This document shows, in pieces, positions 24,388 through 33,766 of a stretch of DNA of 64,000 bases. How positions within the stretch are numbered: position 1 is the stretch's first letter; each line of letters opens with the position of its first letter. The notes below the pieces were generated by a model. The model had not been told where the DNA came from. It saw nothing but the letters and a program-made list of their open reading frames with translations, and ran no database searches. The translations under genes were made by a program, and so were the position numbers. Where the stretch lies: the NCBI RefSeq assembly GCF_002101965.1, contig NZ_LQQA01000033.1, positions 682,001-746,000 on the forward strand. Direction: 5' to 3'. The DNA is from Mycolicibacterium wolinskyi. GTDB lineage: Bacteria > Actinomycetota > Actinomycetes > Mycobacteriales > Mycobacteriaceae.

Positions 24388-25893
24388 ATGCACGAACGGA
24401 CCGTCCGCGCAGAGATCAGCACCGGGATCATCGAGGGCTTCACGCGCGACGGCGTACACCGCTGGCGCTCCATTCCCTACGCGCGGCCACCGGTCGGGTC
24501 CTTGCGGCTGCGTGCGCCGCAGCCCGCGGAGCCTTGGCCGGGCGTGCGCTACTGCCACGGGTTCGGGTACTGCGCGCCGCAACAACGCCGTTACACCATG
24601 GTCGGGGTCGGCAAGTACCAGCCGATGAGCGAGGACTGCCTGACGCTCAACGTGGTTGCGCCGCAATCCCCGCCCGAAGGTCCACTGCCGGTGATGATCT
24701 TCGTGCACGGCGGCGGCTACATTCTGGGCAGTTCGGCGACGCCGATCTACGACGGCGCCGCCCTGGCCCGCCGCGGCTGTGTCTACGTGTCGGTCAACTA
24801 CCGCCTCGGCGTGCTGGGCTGCATGGAATTGTCGTCGCTGTCCACGCCTGAGCATCCGATCGACGACAACCTGTTCCTGCGGGACCTGGTGTTGGCCCTG
24901 CAGTGGGTCAAAGACAACATCGCCGCGTTCGGCGGCGACCCCGACAACGTCACGATCTTCGGTGAGAGCGCAGGCGCGCAGGCCGTCGCCACACTGTTGG
25001 CGGTGCCCGCGGCCAAGGGCCTGTTCGCGCGGGTCATCTCCGAGAGCCCGGCCAGCGGTATGGTCAGCTCGGCTGCCGCGGCGGCGCGGCTCGCCGGCCA
25101 GTTCGCCGGCCTGCTCGGTTCTGGCGGCGATGCGGCAGCGACGCTCAAGACCGCGCGCGCCGCCGAACTGGGCAGGGCGCTCGAACAACTCATCTCCCGC
25201 GGCATGACCGACATGCCGGGCGCGTTCCCGGTCGGTCCGACGTATGGCACCGAGTTTCTGCCCGCCGATCCGGTGGCGGCCATGGCCGACGGATCCGCGC
25301 ACCGTCTGCCGTTGATCGTCGGCAACAACGCCGACGAGGGCAGGCTGTTCACGCGCTTCCTGCCGTTGTTGCCGACCAATGAGGCCATGATCGAAAAGCT
25401 GTTCGCCGATGCCGCCCCCGAGCACCGGGAGCGCATCGTCGCGGCGTACCCCGGCTATCCCAGCAGGTCGGCGTGTGTGCGACTGGGCGGCGACTTCGCG
25501 TTCGGCTCGGCCACCTGGCAGATCGCCGAGGCCCACAGCCGTCATGCGCCCACCTATGTGTACCGCTACGACTACACGCCGAGGGCGCTGCGCTGGGCGG
25601 GCTTCGGCGCCACCCACGCCATGGAGCTGCTGGCCGTATTCGACACCTACCGAACGCGATACGGCGCGATGCTGACGGCGGCCGCCGATCGGCAGTCGGC
25701 CCGGTTCGTGAGCCGTGACGTGCAGACGCGGTGGCGCGAGTTCAGCCGCACCGGCGTGCCTGGTGCGGGCTGGCCCGGCTATGACGCGGACAAGCGTGCG
25801 GTGTACGTGTTCGATCGCACGCCGCGCGTCGAGTACGACCCGGATGCCGATCGCCGGCTCGCGTGGGAGGGCTTCACGCTCGCCGAGAGCTGA
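24388..25893 (+). CDS. Type B carboxylesterase
   Basis: A 501-residue carboxylesterase/lipase family protein. The oxyanion hole is 'VHGGGYILGS' (about 110), the nucleophile elbow 'FGESAGAQAV' (Ser about 194), an acidic residue in 'NNADEGRLF' and the catalytic His in 'GATHAMELL' (about 410). The N-terminal 'GIIEGFTRDGVHRWRSIPYARPPVG' is typical. The start is the ATG at 24388. It is followed 50 bases later by an amine oxidase on the same strand. Substrate unknown. Confidence 0.88.
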   Translation: MHERTVRAEISTGIIEGFTRDGVHRWRSIPYARPPVGSLRLRAPQPAEPWPGVRYCHGFGYCAPQQRRYTMVGVGKYQPMSEDCLTLNVVAPQSPPEGPLPVMIFVHGGGYILGSSATPIYDGAALARRGCVYVSVNYRLGVLGCMELSSLSTPEHPIDDNLFLRDLVLALQWVKDNIAAFGGDPDNVTIFGESAGAQAVATLLAVPAAKGLFARVISESPASGMVSSAAAAARLAGQFAGLLGSGGDAAATLKTARAAELGRALEQLISRGMTDMPGAFPVGPTYGTEFLPADPVAAMADGSAHRLPLIVGNNADEGRLFTRFLPLLPTNEAMIEKLFADAAPEHRERIVAAYPGYPSRSACVRLGGDFAFGSATWQIAEAHSRHAPTYVYRYDYTPRALRWAGFGATHAMELLAVFDTYRTRYGAMLTAAADRQSARFVSRDVQTRWREFSRTGVPGAGWPGYDADKRAVYVFDRTPRVEYDPDADRRLAWEGFTLAES

Positions 25894-25943
25894 CTCTGGG
25901 CGATCGGCTGCGCGCGGCGCATCCGGTGTGATTGCGTGATCGG

Positions 25944-27881
25944 GTGGACCATCCCCTCGATCCGCTGTCGGCCGACGAGTTCACCGCGGTGGCAGCGATA
26001 TTGCGGCGCGAACACGGTGTCGGAGACGGGTGGCGGATCGCGTCGGTGGAACTGGCCGAACCGTCCAAATCCGAACTGGCCGCCTTCGAACGAGGTGGCG
26101 CCGCGCCGCCGCGCCGTGCCGCGGTCATCTGCCTCGACCGGGCCGAGAACGCCACGTACAAAGGCGTCGTAACGTTGACGGGTGACGCCGTCGAGGCGTT
26201 CGACCACATCCCGGGGGTGCAGGCCAACTTCACCGTCGACGAGTTCGCCGAATGCGATCAGATGCTGCGCCACCATCCGGATGTGATCGCCGCACTGGCC
26301 AACCGCGGCATCACCGACATCGACAACGTGTTCATGGACACCTGGACCTACGGCGATGCCGTCGCGCCACCGGAGTACCGGAACCGGCGCATCGGATGGT
26401 CCGACACCTGGTACAAGTCGGCGTCGGGCGCCAACCCGTACGCACACCCGGTCAGCGGCCTGCACTGCGTCGTCGACCTCAACACCATGGAGTTGCTCCG
26501 TGTCGAGGACGACGGGAGCAACGAAAAGCCGGATGTCATGGGCGAATACGTGCCACGCCACATCCCGCAGCGAATCCGGTCGGCGTGGAACCGGGAGCCG
26601 CTCGCACCGCTGCACATCACGCAGCCGGACGGGCCGTCGTTCACCCTCGACGGCAACCTGCTGCGCTGGCAGAACTGGTCGCTGCGGGTCGGGTTCAATC
26701 ACCGCGAAGGCATGACCCTGCACACCGTGCGGTATCGCGACGGAGAGGTGAATCGCTCGGTGGCGCACCGGATGTCGTTCGCCGAGATGGTGGTGCCCTA
26801 CCGCGATCCGTCGGTCGATCACTACCGGCGCACAGCGTTCGACATCGGCGAGTGGGGTCTGGGTTTCATGACCACATCGCTCGAACTGGGCTGCGACTGC
26901 CTCGGTGAGATCCGTTATCTGGATGCCGTTCTGCACAACAGCAAAGGTGAGCCCTACACCATCACCAACGCGATCTGCATCCACGAGGAAGACAACGCGG
27001 TGCTGTGGAAGCACGTCGACCACGACGCGGGCGCCGAAGTGCGCAGGATGCGCCGGCTGACGCTGTCGTTTCACGTCACCGTCGCGAACTACGAGTACCT
27101 CGTGTACTGGCGGTTCTACCAGGACGGCAACATCGAGTGCGAGGTCCGCGCGACCGGCATCATGGTCACCACACCGCTGGCGCCGGGCCGACCCAATCCG
27201 AACGGCACCCTCGTCGACGAGCGCACCTATGCGCCCTTCCATCAGCATTTCCTGATCGCGCGGCTCGATCTCGATGTCGACGGCACCGACAACACGGTCT
27301 ACCGGACGGAGTCGTATGCCGAACCGATCGGCCCCGACAATCCGTACGGGCTGTCGCTCGTGGTGCACGACGAGGCGCTGCGCACCGAAGACGAAGGCAA
27401 ACAGGACGTCGACTTCGCGACCCAGCGAGCCTGGAAGGTGGTCAACACCAACGTCCTCAACGGACTGGGCACCCACCCGTCGTACAAACTGGTGCCCACC
27501 GGCGCGATACCGCCGATGTTCGATCCGGCCTCACCGGTGCTGCAGCGCGCCAACGTCATCGGGCACACCCTGTGGGTGACCCCGAACCATCCCGACGAAC
27601 GTTGGCCCGCAGGAGAATTCGTCAATCAATCCGCCGCGGACACTGGGCTGGGCGTGTGGACCAAGGCCAACCGATCGATCGACAACACCGACGTGGTGCT
27701 GTGGTACGTGTTCGGCATCCACCACATCACCCGGCCCGAGGACTGGCCGGTGATGCCCGTCGACGTCGTGTCCTTCTGGCTCAAGCCGTACGGCTTCTTC
27801 GACCGTAACCCGGCACTGGACGTGCCCGCGTCGCCGCCGGACGCCTGCATCCACACCGACGCGAGGTCGGCACACCATTAG
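25944..27881 (+). CDS. Copper-containing primary amine oxidase
   Basis: A 645-residue copper/topaquinone amine oxidase that turns primary amines (tyramine or phenylethylamine types) into aldehydes, ammonia and hydrogen peroxide. The Tyr that becomes topaquinone is in 'VANYEYLVY' (about residue 382), the copper His pair in 'FHQHFLIARLDLDVDG' (about 433-435) and a third His in 'NPIAH'-equivalent 'TPNHPDERWPAGEFVNQS'. N2/N3 domains precede. Start taken as GTG 25944 (MDHPLDPL); TTG 25932 is also open. Family length is about 640-660. Confidence 0.9.
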   Translation: MDHPLDPLSADEFTAVAAILRREHGVGDGWRIASVELAEPSKSELAAFERGGAAPPRRAAVICLDRAENATYKGVVTLTGDAVEAFDHIPGVQANFTVDEFAECDQMLRHHPDVIAALANRGITDIDNVFMDTWTYGDAVAPPEYRNRRIGWSDTWYKSASGANPYAHPVSGLHCVVDLNTMELLRVEDDGSNEKPDVMGEYVPRHIPQRIRSAWNREPLAPLHITQPDGPSFTLDGNLLRWQNWSLRVGFNHREGMTLHTVRYRDGEVNRSVAHRMSFAEMVVPYRDPSVDHYRRTAFDIGEWGLGFMTTSLELGCDCLGEIRYLDAVLHNSKGEPYTITNAICIHEEDNAVLWKHVDHDAGAEVRRMRRLTLSFHVTVANYEYLVYWRFYQDGNIECEVRATGIMVTTPLAPGRPNPNGTLVDERTYAPFHQHFLIARLDLDVDGTDNTVYRTESYAEPIGPDNPYGLSLVVHDEALRTEDEGKQDVDFATQRAWKVVNTNVLNGLGTHPSYKLVPTGAIPPMFDPASPVLQRANVIGHTLWVTPNHPDERWPAGEFVNQSAADTGLGVWTKANRSIDNTDVVLWYVFGIHHITRPEDWPVMPVDVVSFWLKPYGFFDRNPALDVPASPPDACIHTDARSAHH

Positions 27882-27882
27882 T

Positions 27883-27894
27883 TGACACCTGTCA
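27883..27894. promoter_or_regulatory. Palindrome TGACA-CC-TGTCA
   Basis: A perfect 12-base palindrome directly after the amine oxidase stop and 32 bases before the next start. It overlaps TTGACA (27882-27887), which resembles a -35 box. Possible operator for the downstream gene; no regulator gene is adjacent. Confidence 0.35.
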
Positions 27895-27926
27895 TGTGTG
27901 ATCCCGGCCACTGCTAAGTTGCGTGT

Positions 27927-29924
27927 GTGCAACCGACTCAGAACGCCGTGCTCGAGCGTCCCGACGACCTGACCTGCGACTGGCTGACCGCCGCGATCGG
28001 CGCGGGCCCCGTCACCGGATTCGGTTTCGAACGGATCTGCACCGGTCAGATGAGCGAGTGCTACCGCGTGTCACTCACATACGGCGACGGCGCGACCGGT
28101 CCGGCGTCCGTCGTGCTCAAGGTCGCCGCGACCGATCCCAGCAGCCGCCAGACCGGGCTCGCGCTTGGCCTCTACGAACGTGAGGTGCGGTTCTACACCG
28201 ACATCGCGCCCGGCCTGCCCGCCGGTCCGGTGGCGCCGTGCCATCACGCCGCGTTCGACCCGCAGAGCGGGGCGTTCGACCTGCTGCTCGGCGATGCCGC
28301 CCCGGCCACGGTCGGTGACGAGATCCGCGGTGCGACAGTCGAACAGGCCACTGCCGCGCTGGCCGAACTCGGCCGCGTGCACGGCCCGATACTGGCCGAC
28401 CCCGAGCTGGGCCGGGCCGAGTGGCTCAACCGCGACGCGCCGGTCAACCAGGCGATGATCGCGGGCTTGTACGCGGCGTTCGCCGAGCGCTACGACGGCA
28501 TGATCACCGCCGAACAGCGCCGCGTGTGCGAGCGGCTCGTGGAGAGCTTCGACGCCTACATCGCCGCCGAAGGCGAACCGGGACGCCCGCTCGGCCTGGT
28601 GCACGGCGATTACCGCATGGACAACATGCTGTTCGGCGATCCGGGCGCCGATCGAGTGCTGACCGTGGTCGACTGGCAGACCGTCACCTGGGGACCGGCG
28701 CTGACCGATGTCGCGTATTTCATCGGCTGTGCGCTGCCCGTCGAGCGGCGCCGCGAACACTATGACGCGTTGTTGCGCACCTACCACGCGGCGCTCGGAC
28801 CGGACCCGGCGCTGAGCCTGGATCAGGTCCGCGACGGGGTGCGCAGGCAGAGTTTCTTCGGGGTGATGATGGCGATCATCTCCTCGATGCTCGTCGAACG
28901 CACCGAGCGTGGCGACCAGATGTTCATGACGATGCTGGACCGCCACTGCAGCCACGTGCTGGACACCGGTGCGCTGGAAATCCTTGCCCCACCGCAGATT
29001 CGGGAGCCGCTGGTGCCTGCGGCCGCCGACGAGGCCGCACACGAGCCCACCGACGAAGCGTTGTGGAACGAGAGCTGGTATTTCGACTTCGTCGACACGT
29101 CAGCCGGTTTCGGCGGCTGGGTGCGCCTGGGGCTGATACCCAACCAGGACACCGCGTGGATCAACGTGCTGCTGGCGGGCCCGGGACTGCCGACCATCGC
29201 GCTCAACGACTTTCACGCCGCCCTGCCGGCTGACATCGCCGAAGTTCGGGGTGCCGATGTCGAGCTCGCGTTGCTGCCGATCGAGCCACTGCAGACCTAC
29301 CGGATCAGGGCGTCGGGCAGTGGGCAGTCCTACGACGATCCGGCGGCGCTGCTGCGCGGCGAGGCCGGAAGCCCCGTGGCGGTCACGATGGACCTCACCT
29401 GGACCACCGCGGCGACGCCGTACCAGTACCGCATCACGCCCCGCTACGAACTGCCGTGCACCGTCTCGGGCACGGTGACGATAGGGGACCAGACCCACAC
29501 CGTCGAGGCCGTGCCCGGTCAGCGGGACCACTCGTGGGGTGTGCGGGACTGGTGGTCGATGGAATGGGTCTGGAGCGCAGTGCATCTCGACGACGGCACC
29601 CACCTGCACGGCGTCGACATCCGGATACCGGGCATGCCGCCGATCGGCATCGGCTATACCCAGCGGGCGGGTGAACCGCTCGTCGAACTGCAATCCGTGG
29701 CCGCACAGCACACCCTCGGCGACGACGATCTCCCCGTCACGACGACACTGTCGCTGCAGCCCTGCGACATCGAGGTCACCGTCGACATCCAAGGCCACGC
29801 ACCCGTCCTGCTGACCTCACCCGACGGCAAGGTCAGCCAGTTCCCCCGCGCGTGGGCGACCGTGCGCACCGCCGACGGGCGCACCGGCGTCGGCTGGCTG
29901 GAGTGGAACCGCAATCTCGGGTAA
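27927..29924 (+). CDS. APH-like phosphotransferase fused to an AttH-like domain
   Basis: A 665-residue protein. The first ~340 residues form an aminoglycoside/choline-kinase-like fold with the Brenner motif 'VHGDYRMDNMLFGD' (His about 226) and metal-binding 'VVDWQTVTWGP' (about 249). From about 370 onward there is a beta-rich half with 'GQRDHSWGVRDWWSMEW' (about 530) and 'HLHGVDIRIPG', which resembles AttH/hydroxyneurosporene-synthase-like lipocalin folds. Such fusions are annotated phosphotransferases in actinobacteria without known substrate. It follows the amine oxidase after 45 bases, so the two may be coexpressed. Confidence 0.75.
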   Translation: MQPTQNAVLERPDDLTCDWLTAAIGAGPVTGFGFERICTGQMSECYRVSLTYGDGATGPASVVLKVAATDPSSRQTGLALGLYEREVRFYTDIAPGLPAGPVAPCHHAAFDPQSGAFDLLLGDAAPATVGDEIRGATVEQATAALAELGRVHGPILADPELGRAEWLNRDAPVNQAMIAGLYAAFAERYDGMITAEQRRVCERLVESFDAYIAAEGEPGRPLGLVHGDYRMDNMLFGDPGADRVLTVVDWQTVTWGPALTDVAYFIGCALPVERRREHYDALLRTYHAALGPDPALSLDQVRDGVRRQSFFGVMMAIISSMLVERTERGDQMFMTMLDRHCSHVLDTGALEILAPPQIREPLVPAAADEAAHEPTDEALWNESWYFDFVDTSAGFGGWVRLGLIPNQDTAWINVLLAGPGLPTIALNDFHAALPADIAEVRGADVELALLPIEPLQTYRIRASGSGQSYDDPAALLRGEAGSPVAVTMDLTWTTAATPYQYRITPRYELPCTVSGTVTIGDQTHTVEAVPGQRDHSWGVRDWWSMEWVWSAVHLDDGTHLHGVDIRIPGMPPIGIGYTQRAGEPLVELQSVAAQHTLGDDDLPVTTTLSLQPCDIEVTVDIQGHAPVLLTSPDGKVSQFPRAWATVRTADGRTGVGWLEWNRNLG

Positions 29925-29935
29925 CCCTGGCCCGC

Positions 29936-29994
29936 CGAGCGCCCGTGTTTGTACAGCGACACGCCGTGTTCGGGCGGCATTTTGGGGTCGCTCG
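29936..29994. repeat. Dispersed intergenic repeat, family I, copy 1
   Basis: A 59-base element with inverted ends CGAGCG/CGCTCG, 50 of 59 bases identical to 60804-60862. Both copies lie between convergent genes. It contains a short hairpin around ACACGCCGT and may act as a transcription end or RNA processing site. Confidence 0.65.
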
Positions 29995-30000
29995 CGGCGG

Positions 30001-30219
30001 TCAACTGATGCGGAAACGCTTCACCCGCGCCGTCGCACCCGAGACCAATTCGACGTGGCTGCGCGGCACGCCGAGATGTGCGGCAAGCAGTTTCGTGACG
30101 GCCTCATTGGCCTTGCCGTCGACCGCGCGCTCAGGCACGTAGATGGTCAGCGCGCCGTCGTCGGCGACCTCGACCAGAGGCCCTTTGCGACTACCGGGCT
30201 TGACTCGGACTGTGATCAT
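30001..30219 (-). CDS. DUF167 (YggU-type) protein
   Basis: A 72-residue protein with the family pattern 'ITVRVKPGSRKGPLVEV' at the start, then 'YVPERAVDGKANEAVTKLLA' and a C-terminal 'VELVSGATARVKRFRI'. Function of DUF167 is unknown. The start ATG 30219 gives the normal family length. It lies downstream of the thiolase gene on the same strand, separated by a hairpin repeat. Confidence 0.82.
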   Translation of the reverse strand: MITVRVKPGSRKGPLVEVADDGALTIYVPERAVDGKANEAVTKLLAAHLGVPRSHVELVSGATARVKRFRIS

Positions 30220-30223
30220 GCCT

Positions 30224-30286
30224 CGCCGAACGTGAAGAACTGTGCGAACTTTCGAGGAAAACTCGACATGTTGTTCACGTTCGGCG
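30224..30286. repeat. Dispersed intergenic hairpin repeat, family II, copy 1
   Basis: Outer arms CGCCGAACGTGAA and TTCACGTTCGGCG (13 bp, perfect) enclose a smaller hairpin TCGAG/CTCGA. A related element with the same outer arms lies at 41501-41557. It separates the thiolase stop from the DUF167 start. Confidence 0.6.
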
Positions 30287-30293
30287 CCTCGCT

Positions 30294-31496
30294 CTAGCGC
30301 GCGACGACGACCGACGAGCCGTGGCCGAACAGACCCTGGTTGGCCGTCACGCCGACCTTGGCCCCTTCGACCTGCCTGCCGGTCGCTTGACCTTTCAGCT
30401 GCCAGGTCAGCTCGCACAGCTGCGCGATGGCCTGGGCCGGGATGGCCTCACCGAAGCACGCGAGACCGCCCGACGGGTTGACCGGAACCCGGCCACCGAT
30501 CGTGGTCGCGCCGCTGCGCAGGAGCTGTTCACCCTCGCCCTTCGCGCACAGTCCGAGATGCTCGTACCAGTCCAGCTCGAGCGCGGTGGACAGGTCGTAC
30601 ACCTCGGCCAGGCTGACGTCCTCGGGGCCGATACCGGCCTCGGCATATGCCGCGTCGAGGATCTGATCTTTGAACACGCGCTCGGGCGCCTCGACGACCG
30701 CGGTGGAATCCGTTGCGATGTCCGGCAATTCGGGAAGATGCTGCGGGTAGCGCGGCGTCACGGTGCTGATCGCGCGCACCGACGGCACCCCCTCGAGCGA
30801 TCCCAGGTGCTTGCGGGCGAAGTCCGCACTGGCCACGATCAGCGCGGCCGCGCCGTCGGAGGTCGCGCAGATGTCGAGCTGGCGCAGCGGGTCGGCGACG
30901 ACGGGGCTCGCGAGCACGTCCTCGACCGCGGATTCCTTGCGGTAGCGGGCATTCGGGTTCTGCAGACCGTGCCGCGAGTTCTTCACCTTGACCTGCGCGA
31001 AGTCCTCGGCCGTCGCGCCGTAGAGATCCATGCGGCGCCGGGCCAGCAGCGCGAAATACACGGGATTCATCGCCCCGATCAGATGGAACCGCTGCCAGTC
31101 GGGATCGTTCTTGCGCTCACCGCCGACCGGTGCGAACGCGCCCTTCGGCGTGGTGTCGGCGCCGATCACGAGTGCCACATCGCAGAATCCGGCCAGGATC
31201 TGAGCGCGGGCGCTCTGCAGTGCCTGCGAGCCCGACGCGCACGCCGCGTACGAAGACGACACGGGGACGCCGTTCCAGCCCAGCTTCTGCGCGAAGGTCG
31301 ATCCCGCGATGAATCCGGGGTAGCCGTTGCGGATCGTGTCGGCGCCGGCCACCAGCTGGATCTGGCGCCAGTCCAGCCCGGCCTCGGCGAGCGCCGCGCG
31401 CGCCGCGACGACGCCGTACTCGGTGAAGTCACGGCCCCATTTGCCCCACGGGTGCATGCCCGCGCCGAGGATGTAAAGCGGTTCGGGGGTGCTCAT
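30294..31496 (-). CDS. Thiolase-fold lipid-transfer protein (SCPx-like)
   Basis: A 400-residue thiolase-superfamily protein annotated in mycobacteria as a non-specific lipid-transfer protein. The nucleophile Cys is in 'SYAACASGSQAL' (about residue 90); the His region is 'NPSGGLACFGEAIPAQ' (about 345) and the C-terminal 'ANQGLFGHGSSVVVAR' ends the fold. It overlaps the upstream DUF35 gene by 4 bases; thiolase/DUF35 pairs work as complexes, for example in sterol side-chain degradation. The pair next to polA is conserved in M. tuberculosis. Substrate unknown. Confidence 0.88.
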   Translation of the reverse strand: MSTPEPLYILGAGMHPWGKWGRDFTEYGVVAARAALAEAGLDWRQIQLVAGADTIRNGYPGFIAGSTFAQKLGWNGVPVSSSYAACASGSQALQSARAQILAGFCDVALVIGADTTPKGAFAPVGGERKNDPDWQRFHLIGAMNPVYFALLARRRMDLYGATAEDFAQVKVKNSRHGLQNPNARYRKESAVEDVLASPVVADPLRQLDICATSDGAAALIVASADFARKHLGSLEGVPSVRAISTVTPRYPQHLPELPDIATDSTAVVEAPERVFKDQILDAAYAEAGIGPEDVSLAEVYDLSTALELDWYEHLGLCAKGEGEQLLRSGATTIGGRVPVNPSGGLACFGEAIPAQAIAQLCELTWQLKGQATGRQVEGAKVGVTANQGLFGHGSSVVVAR

Positions 31497-31933
31497 GGTG
31501 CGATCCTCCAGGCATAGGTGGTGCGCTCGACGCCGTCGGCATCGGTGTAGAGCGGCATCGTGGTGAGCTCCATGTCCATTCCGACCTTGAGGTCGGCGGC
31601 AAGGGTGCCCTCCACGACTTTGCCCAGCACGATCAGCCCCTCGTCGGCGAGTTGCACCGCGGCGATGGCGAACGGCTCGAACGGGTCGGGTGCCGGATAG
31701 GGCGCCGGTGGTGGATAGCGGTTCTCGGTGTAGCTCCACACCTTTCCCCGCCGCGACAGTGGCACGAGGTCGAGCACGTCGCTGTCGCAGGCCGGGTTCG
31801 GGCAATTGTTCTCGCGCGGCGGGAACACGTAGGTGGCGCACTGTGAGCACTTGCCGCCGATCAGATGAGTCGCGCCGGAATCGTCGGCGGCGAACCACCC
31901 TTCGATTGCGGGTTGCGTAGAAGCTGCTGGCAC
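31493..31933 (-). CDS. DUF35 zinc-ribbon OB-fold partner of thiolase
   Basis: A 146-residue acyl-CoA-associated protein: an N-terminal zinc ribbon with Cys pairs in 'GGKCSQCATYVFPPRENNCPNPAC' (residues about 27-50) and an OB fold with 'GKVWSYTENRYPPPAPY' and 'IVLGKVVEGT'. These proteins bind thiolases or SCPx ketosteroid ligases and shape their active site. Start GTG 31933 is chosen where family similarity begins; the frame is open further upstream. Overlap with the thiolase start is ATGA. Confidence 0.86.
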   Translation of the reverse strand: MPAASTQPAIEGWFAADDSGATHLIGGKCSQCATYVFPPRENNCPNPACDSDVLDLVPLSRRGKVWSYTENRYPPPAPYPAPDPFEPFAIAAVQLADEGLIVLGKVVEGTLAADLKVGMDMELTTMPLYTDADGVERTTYAWRIAP

Positions 31934-32024
31934 GTCGGTCAGACTAGCCGAGATCCACCCAGAAACTGAAACGTGTTGCAGTTTTGTCCCGACTGCCGGG
32001 AGGCTGCCTCGGTGCCGACGGGAC

Positions 32025-33038
32025 TCACCTGTCGAATTCGATGACGATCTTTCCGAACGGCCCGCGGTCGAGGCGATCCAAGGCGCTCGGAAGGTCGGCA
32101 AGTGTGTAGCGGGAGTCGATGACCGGTTTCAGGGCGATGCGGTCGACGGCTGCGACGAGGTCTTCCAGCGCACGCCGGTGACCGGTGCCGATGCCCTGAA
32201 TGACGATGTCCTTGAACAGCAGTGGCGCCACGGGCGCGCTGATCTCGAACCCTTCCAAGGCCCCTATCTGGTGAATCGTGCCGCCGACGGCGGTGACCTG
32301 AACGGCCTGGCCCAGATGCGCTCCGCCCACGATTTCGAGAACGTGATCAGCGCCGTGGTCGTCGGTGAGTTCGTAGATGGCTTCCACCCAGTCCTCTCGC
32401 CGTCGGTCGACGCCATCGTCGGCTCCCAGCGCCAAAGCCCGGTCCAGCTTTCCTGTGCTACCGGAGACGATCACCCGGGCTCCGTGCGCCTTCGCGATCT
32501 GGATGCCGAACAACGAGACGCCGCCGGTACCTTCCACGAGCACGGTGTCACCGGCGTGAACCCGACCGCGTTCGACGAGCGCGAACCACGCCGTCAGCCC
32601 GGCGCAGGGGAGCGTGCTGGCTTCGGCCGACGACAACGTCGCGGGCGCCCGCACGAACCACTCCTCCGAAAAGCAGACTTGATCGGCGAGCACGCCGGGG
32701 TAATACCCTCCCAGCGTGCGGTACGACGGTGTGCGCGCGTCCCCGCCACGGGCGCCGTCGCGCCAGTCGGGTGTGAACGTCGAGACGACGCGATCGCCGA
32801 TCTGAAGCCGCGTGACACCCTCACCGATGCCGACGACTGTTCCCGCGAGGTCGGATCCGGGCGTGAACGGAAACTGCAGCGGCAGCCCGCGTCCGGTCTC
32901 GATCACCATCTTGTCGCGGTAGTTCAACGACACCGCGGCCACATCGACCAGCACCTGTCCGGGTCCGGGCTCAGGCGATGCCACCTCCCGCAGTGCCAAC
33001 TGATCCCGGCCGATGCTGTCCATCTCCCAGCGCCGCAT
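32025..33038 (-). CDS. Zinc-independent MDR alcohol dehydrogenase/quinone reductase
   Basis: A 337-residue medium-chain reductase with catalytic domain 'VAAVSLNYRDKMVIETGRG' and 'PFTPGSDLAGTVVGIGEGV', and a Rossmann fold 'VEGTGGVSLFGIQIAKAHGA' (about 165-185). Structural-zinc cysteines are absent. Start ATG 33038 follows GAAGGG. It is 38 bases downstream of the alpha/beta hydrolase on the same strand and is the last gene of the LysR-linked cluster. Probably reduces or oxidises an intermediate of that pathway. Confidence 0.8.
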   Translation of the reverse strand: MRRWEMDSIGRDQLALREVASPEPGPGQVLVDVAAVSLNYRDKMVIETGRGLPLQFPFTPGSDLAGTVVGIGEGVTRLQIGDRVVSTFTPDWRDGARGGDARTPSYRTLGGYYPGVLADQVCFSEEWFVRAPATLSSAEASTLPCAGLTAWFALVERGRVHAGDTVLVEGTGGVSLFGIQIAKAHGARVIVSGSTGKLDRALALGADDGVDRRREDWVEAIYELTDDHGADHVLEIVGGAHLGQAVQVTAVGGTIHQIGALEGFEISAPVAPLLFKDIVIQGIGTGHRRALEDLVAAVDRIALKPVIDSRYTLADLPSALDRLDRGPFGKIVIEFDR

Positions 33039-33076
33039 GCGTTTCCCTTCGTCGGCTCCGAGGCCGTCAACGAGGT

Positions 33077-33766
33077 CTATGGCGCATTCATTCCTTGGTG
33101 GCCGGCGACATCGAGCAGGATCTGCAGCACCTCGTCGGTATGGCCGGCCAGCAGGTTGTGCGTGCTGTCCAGCGCATGTGTGGTCCACGACGGGTCCTGG
33201 TTCAGCCTCTCGAACAGGGCCGCGAACGGCGGCTCGCCGTCCCACTGAGTGGCATAGACGTACACGCGGCGCCGAAACCTCGACAGATCTCCGGTCAACC
33301 GGATCGGCTGCATCAACGATGCCAGCGGGTGGGCGGTGGCGCGCTCGTCGAAGAACGGCAGGGGAGGCACGCCGTATCCGGTGGCGTCGACGTCGGCATA
33401 CCAGTCGCGTAAGTCGTCGGTCACCAGATTCCAGCACGAGTCACCGTCGGCCGGCACGAACGCGTCGAGGTACACCAGTGAATCAATCTGGGCGGCAACA
33501 CGATCCGCCACCGCCGTGATGACCATGCCGCCATAACTGTGTCCGACCAGCACGGCGTCGGTCACCTGTTGCGCATCGAGTTCGGCCAGCACGTCGGCGA
33601 TGTGGGTCTCGAGGTTGACGCCCGCGTGCGCGAGGTGGGCGCGCTCGGCCACCCCGGTCAACGTGATGGCCAGCACGCGGTGCCCGTGGTCGCGCAGTCG
33701 CGCGGCCAGCTCGTCGTAGTACCACCTGCCGTGGCAGGCGCCGGGAACAAGCACATAGGTCGTCAT
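33077..33766 (-). CDS. Alpha/beta hydrolase (EstC/salicylate-esterase-like)
   Basis: A 229-residue hydrolase beginning MTTYVLVPGACHGRWYYDEL, with nucleophile in 'LVGHSYGGMVI' (Ser about 85), acid in 'YLDAFVPADGDS' and His in 'LDSTHNLLAGHTDEV' (about 205). This small group includes esterases and methylesterases acting on aryl esters. The start overlaps the FAD monooxygenase stop by 4 bases, so the enzymes are made together; the hydrolase may open an ester or lactone that the monooxygenase produces. Confidence 0.83.
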   Translation of the reverse strand: MTTYVLVPGACHGRWYYDELAARLRDHGHRVLAITLTGVAERAHLAHAGVNLETHIADVLAELDAQQVTDAVLVGHSYGGMVITAVADRVAAQIDSLVYLDAFVPADGDSCWNLVTDDLRDWYADVDATGYGVPPLPFFDERATAHPLASLMQPIRLTGDLSRFRRRVYVYATQWDGEPPFAALFERLNQDPSWTTHALDSTHNLLAGHTDEVLQILLDVAGHQGMNAP

